Below are positions 56,248 through 64,000 of a DNA stretch of 64,000 bases, piece after piece; position 1 is the stretch's first letter, and each line of letters opens with the position of its first letter. This stretch comes from Sodiomyces alkalinus F11 (taxonomy: Eukaryota > Ascomycota > Sordariomycetes > Glomerellales > Plectosphaerellaceae): contig NW_021167080.1 in NCBI RefSeq assembly GCF_003711515.1, positions 1,633,394-1,697,393 of the forward strand, in the 5' to 3' direction. The position numbers and the translations under genes are program-made. The notes beneath the pieces are model-generated. The model worked only from the letters and a program-made list of their open reading frames with translations, did not search any database and was not told the origin of the DNA.

Positions 56248-58669
56248 ATGGAGGCCAGGAAGGTATGTCTGTTTGTCTGTCTCTGCAGCCAGCTAGCAAA
56301 TGCGGAATCATCGGAGTCTCGGGCTTTCTTTGGGTGTTTGTGTTTGTAACCCACTTCCTCCTTAGGTCTTCGACGACGTGCAATGTATTAATGGCGGCAT
56401 CATCTCGAACGGTACCCTGCGCCTGACCGATTTCCACCTTGTCTTCTCCTGTCCGCCTCCAGAGCCAAAGGACGAGTCTCTTCCTACCTCCACGACCCCT
56501 CCGAGGGCTCGCGAATCATGGATCACATATCCCATCATATCACTCTGCACCCTCCGTCCTACCCCTGCTACTTCAGGCATTCCAAGCTCGATACGATTAC
56601 GCTGTCGCGACTATGTGTTCGTGTGCTTCAACTTCGGCGATGACAAGGCAGCGCGTGAAGCTTTCGACTTCATCAGGAATAGAACATGCAGACTAGGAAC
56701 TGTCCAGAATCTATACGCCTTCACTCACAGGCCTTCAAAAGCAGAGCAGGCCATCAACGGCTGGGAGCATTACGATCCCAAAGCAGAGTTCCGCAGGCAG
56801 GGCATCAGTGAAAAATTACCGGACAAGGGATGGCGCATCACCTGGATCAATAAGGACTATTCTTTTTGCGATACCTACCCGGCCATGCTGGTTGTTCCCT
56901 CGACGATTTCCGACAACGTGCTGAAGTACGCCAAAGACTACCGCTCAAGGTGTCGAATCCCCGTCTTGACCTACCTGCACCCGGTCAACAACTGTACCAT
57001 CACTCGAAGTGCCCAGCCTCTGTCTGGCATCACTCGGAAGAACAATATCCAAGACGAGAAGCTAGTGGCAGCCTCTTTTTCAGCTTCACCGTCCTACTCC
57101 GACCATGATGACCACCTACCACCTCCGCCAAGCGATATCGACGCTGTCGAGGCGCAGCTGACCACCTCGGAGAAGTTCGAAGACAGCTTCCTCGCTGGCA
57201 CACCCCACATGTACGATGAGAAGACCGGCAAGAGGCTCATTTTTGGCGCCCAGCAGCGCAATCTCATCGTCGACGCGCGACCGACCGTCAACGCCATAGT
57301 CAACCAAGTGCAAGGCATGGGATCGGAGCCCATGGACCGTTATCCCGCCGCCAAGAAGATCTTTCTTAACATCGACAACATCCACGTCATGAGAAACTCA
57401 CTCAACAGGGTCGTCGAGGCCATCAAGGACGCCGACATCTCCCCGCTGCCGCCGAACCGAGATCTACTGGCCTCCAGCGGCTGGCTCAAGCACACGAGGG
57501 CTGTCCTGCAAGGGGCAAGCCTTATCACCAGGCAGGTCGGCATTTACCACTCTCACGTGCTCATTCACTGCTCCGACGGCTGGGATCGAACCAGTCAGCT
57601 CAGTGCCCTGAGCCAGATCATGCTTGACCCTTACTTCCGCACAATCGAAGGCTTCGTTAATCTCGTCGAAAAAGACTGGCTTTCCTTCGGGCACATGTTC
57701 CGGCTGCGGTCCGGTCATCTGAGCCACGAGAGCTGCTTCGTCGTCCAACGGGACGCCATGGCAGGATCTACCATCCAACCGGGCGAGAACGACGGCCGCG
57801 CCGACGCCTTCCAGAATGCCATTGCGAATGCCAAGCGCTTCTTCAATCAGAGCAAAGACGACCCCGCCGATCTGGACGTGGCCGCCGAAGGTGCGACAGG
57901 GTCGATTGCCAACGATGAAGCTACCGTCCCCAAGATGGTCAGCCCCGTCTTCCACCAATTTCTCGATTGTGCGTATCAGCTCATCCGGCAATTCCCCAAC
58001 CGCTTCGAGTACAACGAGCGTTTCCTTCGGCGCCTGCTTTATCACCTCCACTCTTGTCAGTACGGCACGTTTCTTTATAACTCGGAGAAGCAGCGTCATG
58101 ATGCGCAAGCCGTGCAGAAAACCTCCTCGGTCTGGGACTACTTCCTTGCCAGGAGGGCCGAATTCACCAACAAGGACTACGACCCCGTCATCGACGACCA
58201 CGTCCCGGGCCGCGAGAGGATCATGTTCCCTAAGCTGGACGGCATCCGTTGGTGGCATCAGGTCTTCAACCGGACCGATGAGGAGATGAATAGCCACCTC
58301 AACGCTGCAGAGGCGGCCGAGCTGTCCATAGCCTCGGCGATGGCCAATCTCGGCTCGGATGGCCCGCGTGGCCGGAGCCGAGCGGGGACGCCGACGTACC
58401 ACATCACCGATGCGAGGCCGCCCGGTCTGCCTGCCAGCCAATCGGTTGTCGCGGCTGTCGAGACGGCCCACGAGACGCTCACCCCCGACAACGCGAGGAC
58501 GTTACATCGGAGCGCGTCAGCCGACAATACGAGCGCCTTTGCGGCTCTGCGTAGGGGGGTGAACATGTTGAGCAGTATGGGTGGTCGGGGCAGCTCTCCC
58601 GGCCCGGAAGAAGCGAGAGTTCCCGCGCGTGCTGAACAGGAACTCCGTCCCCTTAACGTTGCGGAGTGA
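56248..58669 (+). CDS. Myotubularin-type phosphoinositide 3-phosphatase (Ymr1-like)
   Basis: Lipid phosphatase that removes the 3-phosphate of PI3P and PI(3,5)P2 on endosomes and vacuole (yeast Ymr1 counterpart). A 15-nt first exon (56248-56262, MEARK) joins 56366-58669 in phase 0, giving 772 residues. The N-terminal PH-GRAM domain starts VFDDVQCINGGIISNGTLRLTDFHLVF. The myotubularin core has WRITWINKDYSFCDTYPAMLVVP and RIPVLTYLHPVNNCTITRSAQPL. The catalytic CX5R motif HCSDGWDRT has Cys407 and Arg413, so the enzyme should be active. A short acidic insert near residues 225-255 interrupts the domain. The C-terminal tail is serine-rich. Start: the only upstream Met that restores the GRAM strand through a clean intron. 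Confidence 0.94.
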
Positions 58670-59087
58670 CGATTGTTGCTGTATACGGGTAGATTAATCA
58701 AGTGGGATGGAAACCAGCGTATTTGGGACAGCGGTGAGGCGAAAAAGGACATGGCGTACCGGATAGATGATTTGTCATTACCAGCGTTGTGATACGAGGG
58801 AACGTTCGCAAAGTCGAATATCTCGTGGAAGTGAGACACGGATCCGTGGGTTTTCCTCTGTTCTCTACTAGCGATAAACTACAACGACCGACAATGGTGG
58901 TTTGTTTATAATCGTTGATCATCCATGGATTCATTGTCTTTGGGAAGTGTTGTAACAGAAGCTCTAACCTGTCTGACACGCATCTTCTATAAAGTTCGGA
59001 CCCGTCATGATCATCATCACCCTAGCGTTTTGTCTCCTTCCTCTTTATTGGGTTTTTTTCTTTCTTTTCCTTTTTCCTTTTCTTTCT
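58670..59087. other. Convergent spacer, phosphatase / PheRS beta
   Basis: The 418 bp between two converging 3' ends are T-rich near 59041-59090. No gene was seen. Confidence 0.5.
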
Positions 59088-61255
59088 CTATAAGAAGACC
59101 TCGAGATTGATCTCGAGCGTACTCACGGGGTATCTAGGAAACATAAACGAGTCAGTTTCAAAGCTCAAACGCAGATTTTGCCTAACGTTTGTAACAGGAT
59201 TCGGAGACAGAAGGAGAAAGAGTAGACGGAGTGGTTAGGATACGTACTTCAGATCGAACTTCTCGAGGACGGTGGGATGCAAAATGCCAAACTCGCCGAT
59301 GCGAACCTCCTTCCCGTCAAGGCGGAGGAAGACGCCGGCAGCGTGGCCGGCGAAGAAAGTGGGCTCGTCAATCTCCTCGATCCAGTAGCCATCCTGCTTG
59401 GTATGCTCCTGGGTGACGGTGAAGTTGACACCCTTGGCGGGGGTGAGCCCCTCGTCGTGGGCGAGGAAGGCGGTGCGGAGCATGAGGAGGACACGGTCCA
59501 GGAGGCCGTGGACCATCTCGAAGCCGGAGGACTTGCCGCACCAGGCGGCGGCGAAGTGGCGCTCGTTGCGAGCCCTGCGCTCGAGGGACTCGTCTTTCAG
59601 GACGACGTCGGCCACCTCGAAGATCTTGATGGGGACCGAGTGGCCCTTGTTCTCACGGATGGTCTTGAGCAGGCCGGGGAGCAGGGTGGTGCGGGCGACC
59701 TGGTACTCGGCCGTCTTGGGGTTGGCGAGACGGACGGCGGTGGTGCCGTCGTCGGAGCGGTTGAGCCAGGCGAAGTTCTCCTCGTGGCTGCACAGGATGA
59801 GGGGCATGACCTCGCTCCAGCCGGCCATGGCAGCCTCGACGCGGATGATGTCGGCGAGCTTGTTGAGCATGAGCGGGGCGCCGATGGTGGCGCTCTTGTT
59901 GGGCGAGGAGCGCGGTAAGTTGTTGTAGCCGTGACAGATGGCGAGGTCTTCCATAACGTCGCACTGATGCAGGACGTCGGCGCGGGTGACGGGGATGGAC
60001 ACCTCGAGCAGGTTGCTGTCCTTGGGAGAGGGCTTGGCGACATAGGCCATCTTGGTGAGGAGCCGGCAGAGGACCTCGGGTGACTCGTTGAGGCCCGTGC
60101 AGGCGTTGAGGTAGTCGATCTCGACGTCGATCGTCCGAGGACGGAGGGTCGGGGTGACTCTGGACATGCTGTTGTGTTCCGAGACGATCTGAACGGGCTC
60201 GACAGTGAAGGGCTCAGCGCAGTACTGCGAGAACATTGTGACCATCATGTCGCAGACGATCTGCAGCTTGGTCGTGTCGGTGGCGGTCATCTCGATGAAA
60301 ACGTTCTTTGTGTCGACAGAGATCTTGGAGTGCTCTCCGTTGATGATGGGGGGCAGCGAGCAGACGACGCGATTCTTGTCGTAGATGACTGGGAAGACGG
60401 GCGAATCGCGGATGATGTGCAAGTACTTGCCGAGATGCTTGTCCCCCTCGTAGAAGCGCATCAGCTCCTCGCCGTCCATCTCCTTGGTCTGATTCAGCGG
60501 GGTGAACTTGATGTCCTTGGGAGGCAGGGCTTCGTAGGTGAAGGGGCCTTGTATAGTGTCGAGGTCGTGGGTGCCGATGGCGACTAGGGTCCGTTGCCTG
60601 GCGAGGTTCATGTGCAGCTTGTCTTGTAGGGAGATGAAGGAGTTATAGCTCTCCGGAGTAAATTTGACGTTCCTGAGAATGGCGCCTGCCACAAGTGGTC
60701 GGATTCGCGCGGTCTCGGGAGATACGGTGATGACCTGGGTCTCGGGGTCCTTGGGGGCCACCACGGTGTAGTTTGGAAGTGCCGTCTTTTCCCTGAAGAT
60801 GTTGAGCATAAGCGCAATACCCTCGAAGCACAGCATATCATAGCGGTTGGCGGGGATTTCGATCTTGAGCTCGGGCGGCGCCTGGACGCCGTCAACCACG
60901 GGACGGTCGTCATTTTCGGTATCCTCGTCGAGCTCGATGCCGAACTCGAAGCAGAGATCTTCAAATTCCTCGGTCGTGAAGCTGTATGAAGGGAAATCAG
61001 AGGAAGATACACAAGTCAGCAGAGTGTAGATATTGGAATAGGGGGTTGGCGGGTTGGTGTTGGTTATGGCTGGCAAGACAATCGCATCTTTTCGCTCAAG
61101 AAGGCGGGGAGGAGGGGCGTGTTGGCATCGCATCCCATGGTGGGGGGTTAGTGGAATAGAGGAGTCTTTCTCCCTTCTTTGTGGTGGTGGGACGACACTT
61201 ACGTTTGACCGAGGGCCTTGAACAGATCGTACTTGTTGACGGCGATGGTGGGCAT
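59088..61255 (-). CDS. Phenylalanyl-tRNA synthetase beta subunit, cytosolic
   Basis: Beta subunit of the alpha2-beta2 cytosolic phenylalanyl-tRNA synthetase (yeast Frs1). Exons 61255-61203, 60981-59248 and 59133-59088 join in phase to give 610 residues, the usual length. The start MPTIAVNKYDLFKALGQT and the end FDLKYPVSTLEINLEVFL are both family hallmarks. The middle carries the B3/B4 editing domain (LEIPANRYDMLCFEG region) and the B5 DNA-binding-like fold (TPTLRPRTIDVEIDYLNACTG). The C-terminal part is the catalytic-like domain without motifs 2 and 3, as in all beta subunits. The 221-nt first intron contains an in-frame ATG at 61133, which is not the start. No mitochondrial signal is present. 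Confidence 0.94.
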
Positions 61256-62611
61256 CTTGACAACTGAACCGATCGACTGTTGCCGAAACCGCCTAGACGT
61301 TGTGTGGGTGCACTTACTTCCCTGTCGTGAAAGTACGATTAGGCGGGATGTGGTTGTTTGCTTTTTGGCCTGAGTCACAATAGGTATGTACTTTCGTACT
61401 CCTCAAAATTCCAAAATGTCCAGTCCAGCTAGCGGTAGCCGTACTTACGTCGGCCTGCCGAAACCCGGAGTGGATGGTTGATGGTGGGGCAATGGGATTT
61501 CAGGAACTTCCGTACCTCTTACCCCACTACCTTACCTTAACCTTATGCTTTCTTCAAGAGTCAACATGGTAGCGTCCCAACTCGGTACACTGTGCGACAA
61601 TTGGTTTCTGTCGAATAGAAACACGGAGTAGGTACTTGGTGGTCGTCTCAACTACCGTATCTTACCGTATATTAAGGTAGGTACGTCAGTACCGAAAATA
61701 GGGCAAAATCGACTTGGAGTCAAGGAATGCCGTCCACAGCGGCAATCAGGACTAAGAGCCTGAGAACAGTGCTGCCGCAAATTCAACGTCATTTGAATCC
61801 CCAAACATGTTCGCGCCAGGGAATCTGACCATTCTCTGTGCGAAAGACGGACGAATCTTGAAGCTCATAGACACTTGCGTGATTAGCTGGCGGTGGTGGT
61901 CACGTGGCCGCCCACAATAGAAAGTGGCCCGCGCCCACCGGCAAGGTGGGACCGATGCCTGAATCTTGAGCCTTGTCTGCATGTACAATCTTAATTCTGT
62001 ACCTTCCCTAGGCACGTATTGTGCCATTTGTACCAAGTCACCCAGCGGATGAGCGACTTTGAGCTCCCCTCGCAGATATTTGACTGCTGCTCCTATTCAT
62101 TCCCCCCCTCTACCCAATCTCTCCTAACATCATCACCAGCCTCGCGCCTGCACCTGCCCTTTTCCACTTGCTGACCCTGCCTACAGCAAAACCTGAATAA
62201 TTATCCGGCACGGTCAGCCCCTTATTGCATATTCCTTCTTCTATCTCCCCTCTCTATCCAACAATCAACCTCTCTACCTTACCCTTTTTCTTTCTGATAG
62301 CACATACAGACAGAGTCGAGGAGATTTACCGTCGTCTACTCCCGTAGGTAGTTACCCAACTGCCAACTGACTACCTTATTCCCACTGTATCTCTACCTTC
62401 ATTCCCAAATTCATCCTCCTTGTCCCCCAGGCCCCACACAAAACATTACCCACAACCGCCGCCGCACCGACCCTCGTTGCATCACTCTGCACGCGATCTA
62501 ACCCCGATCGCTGGCTTGACCACTCTGACCGCCAAAGACAAAGTACTTTTCCCTCGTCCGACTCCGTCCCGTTACTTTTTCGACGTGTGCTCCGTTCCCT
62601 CGTCGCTCGTC
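61256..62611. promoter_or_regulatory. Divergent promoter spacer, PheRS beta / PP2A-A
   Basis: The 1.36-kb spacer holds ACCTTACCTTAACC and TTAAGGTAGGTACG repeats at about 61526-61542 and 61672-61686. A C/T-rich leader of the PP2A-A gene runs from about 62090. No gene was seen. Confidence 0.5.
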
Positions 62612-64000
62612 ATGGCAGAACAGACGAACGTCAGCCAGGAGCTTTATCCTATCGCTGTGCTCATCGACGAGCTCAAGGTGCGTCCACCACCTTCCCCCCC
62701 CCCCCTTCTCTCCCCTCCATTCCCCTCCCTTTTCTCCCTAGTCCTCCTCCTGGTCTGTTCCGTTCCGCCTACGTCAAAACGCCTTTCTCGCAACGGAGCT
62801 GGCACTCAACTAATCTCCTGTGTCGACAGCACGATGATGTTCTCCTTCGCCTCAATGCCATTCACCGCCTCTCCACCATTGCTCTCGCCCTGGGCCCCGA
62901 GCGCACACGCGACGAGCTTATCCCGTTTCTGGACGGTCAGTGCTCCTCTGCTCCCTTTTGCACCAGGCCATATACGCGCTTCGAGAATTATAGCTGAAAC
63001 CAAAGCCTTCTAGAATCCGTCGAGGACGAGGATGAAGTGCTTGTAGCCCTCAGCGAGGAGCTCGGCAACTTCGTTGAATATGTCGGAGGGCCTCAGTGGG
63101 GTCACGTCCTCCTGTCGCCTCTGGAGAACCTCGCCGCGATAGAGGAACCCGTCGTGCGCGACAAGGTAAATAATAGAAAGAAGAGCAACTTGCAACCATT
63201 CATTCGTCCTCTTTTTTTTTTTTTTTTTTTCTCTGACTTCCCATCTCTCCGCTCGTTACAGGNNNNNNNNNNCGTCCTCCTGTCGCCTCTGGAGAACCTC
63301 GCCGCGATAGAGGAACCCGTCGTGCGCGACAAGGTAAATAATAGAAAGAAGAGCAACTTGCAACCATGCACTCCGCCACTTGGTTGTCGTAACTGATTCT
63401 CTGACTTCCCATCTCTCCGCTCGTTACAGGCCGTCGAGTCTCTCAACAAGATCTGCCGCGAGATCTCCGAACAGCAAATCGAAGACTACTTCATCCCTCT
63501 CACATTCAGACTCTCCAAGGCAGACTGGTTTACCTCGAAAGTTTCAAGCTGCGGTCTCTACACCACCCCGTACAAGAGGGTTTCTGCTCAAACGCAAGAT
63601 GAGATGCGTAAAGCCTTTGCGCAGCTTGTCCATGATGAGACGCCCATGGTTCGCCGTCAGGCCGCCACCAAAATGGCCAAATTCGTCAAGGAGATGCCCG
63701 CCAACGTTGTCATTGACGACATGATGCCCCTCTTCCAACACCTCGCCCAGGACGACCAAGATAGCGTGCGACTGTTGACCGTCGACATTCTCGTCTCCAT
63801 CGCTGAAGTTGTGCCCAAGGAGCAACAGGCCAGTCACGGCGGAATTCTCGCCCTGTTGCGGAGTCTGATAGAGGATAAGAGTTGGAGGGTCCGCTACATG
63901 ATTGCCGACAAGTTTGAACAGGTGCGTGTGCTAGCTTGGGTGGGAGAGAGCACGAAGGAGCCCAGGAGCCCCGCCTTCTTCATCTACTCTTTCACTTCTT
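62612..64000 (+). CDS. PP2A scaffold subunit A (PR65/Tpd3-like), 3' partial, misassembled
   Basis: HEAT-repeat scaffold of protein phosphatase 2A, which holds the catalytic and B-type regulatory subunits. Exons 62612-62677, 62830-62935, 63014-63165 and 63430-63921 join in phase into 272 residues, and the gene runs past the window in an intron starting at 63922. The protein begins [22 protein letters not shown], followed by HEAT repeats such as [28 protein letters not shown] and [19 protein letters not shown] block of exon 3 and intron 3 (63105-63262) occurs again at 63273-63430 across a run of 10 N. The gene reads normally if the second copy is used only for its acceptor, so the duplication is probably an assembly error. 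Confidence 0.93.
63105..63262 (+). repeat. Duplicated block, first copy (assembly artefact likely)
   Basis: This 158-bp block matches 63273-63430 with a constant offset of 168. The first 95 and last 32 bases are identical. The central 31 bases differ: here they are mostly a T run, in the second copy normal sequence of equal length. Confidence 0.85.
63263..63272. other. Assembly gap (10 N)
   Basis: Ten undetermined bases separate the two copies of the duplicated PP2A-A block. Confidence 0.97.
63273..63430 (+). repeat. Duplicated block, second copy
   Basis: This is the second copy of the exon 3/intron 3 block. Its intron interior lacks the T run and leads directly into exon 4, so it is the more believable version. 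Confidence 0.85.

Noticed and set aside
61134..61202. Start of PheRS beta at the in-frame ATG 61133
   Set aside because: The conserved N-terminus MPTIAVNKYDLFKALGQT lies in a separate exon at 61255-61203, and 61133 is within the intron.
63037..63396. Apparent duplicated exon giving a longer PP2A-A protein
   Set aside because: The copy lies across an N gap, repeats intron as well as exon, and has a same-length core replaced by T; an assembly error explains it better than an exon duplication.

Overview
The window is nuclear DNA from a filamentous ascomycete (Pezizomycotina; a Sordariomycete is my best guess from gene content and style, not proven). The evidence is many short introns of about 58-130 nt with GT..AG ends and CTAAC/CTGAC-like branch sites, GC-rich exons with serine/proline/glutamine-rich disordered tails, CT-rich leaders, and single-gene transcription units on both strands. 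Sixteen complete spliced or intronless protein genes of recognisable kind, two complete genes of unknown function, two genes cut by the window edges and one tRNA gene can be supported. Two assembly gaps (runs of N) are present, at 24417-24431 and 63263-63272.

Layout: 1-2598 DNA ligase I (5' cut off); 2982-6183 CLC chloride transporter (minus); 6776-9047 neurochondrin-like protein; 9250-9930 Vma22-like V-ATPase assembly factor (minus); 9931-13043 a long spacer holding a 461-bp inverted-repeat element (11430-11890) with an 8-bp target duplication; 13044-14185 Cdc42; 15822-17689 cytosolic asparaginyl-tRNA synthetase; 20765-23308 a four-RRM polyglutamine protein (Nrd1/Mrn1 type); 24211-25962 histidine acid phosphatase (minus); 27072-27152 tRNA-Ser(CGA) (minus); 27994-30516 LCAT/lipase-like hydrolase; 31353-32110 four-TM protein of unknown function; 34304-35690 Gtr2/RagC GTPase; 36106-39086 Apc4 (minus); 39871-41728 delta-COP (minus); 42600-45134 acidic protein of unknown function; 46813-48555 MFS anion:cation symporter (minus), divergent from a nitrilase at 49480-50568; 51644-53345 NIPA-type magnesium transporter; 54561-55583 ribosomal protein uS3 (minus); 56248-58669 myotubularin-type PI3P phosphatase; 59088-61255 phenylalanyl-tRNA synthetase beta (minus); 62612-64000 PP2A scaffold subunit A (3' cut off, with a misassembled duplication).

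Most genes are core housekeeping genes. Several act at the vacuole/endosome/Golgi or in growth control (CLC, Vma22, Gtr2, Ymr1-like phosphatase, delta-COP, Cdc42, PP2A-A), but nothing in the sequence shows that the grouping is functional. The one pair that looks co-organised is the divergent MFS transporter and nitrilase, whose 924-bp shared spacer carries seven HGATAR sites of the kind bound by AreA/NIT2 nitrogen regulators. The spacers are peppered with short GGTAAGGTA/ACCTAAGGTA-type palindromic repeats that do not appear in the exons I read.

I did not find a convincing new multi-gene system. The points most worth following are the CLC glutamine at the position of the proton glutamate, two GC-AG introns with the same donor hexamer, the inverted-repeat element, the nitrilase/transporter pair, and the false duplication inside the PP2A-A gene.
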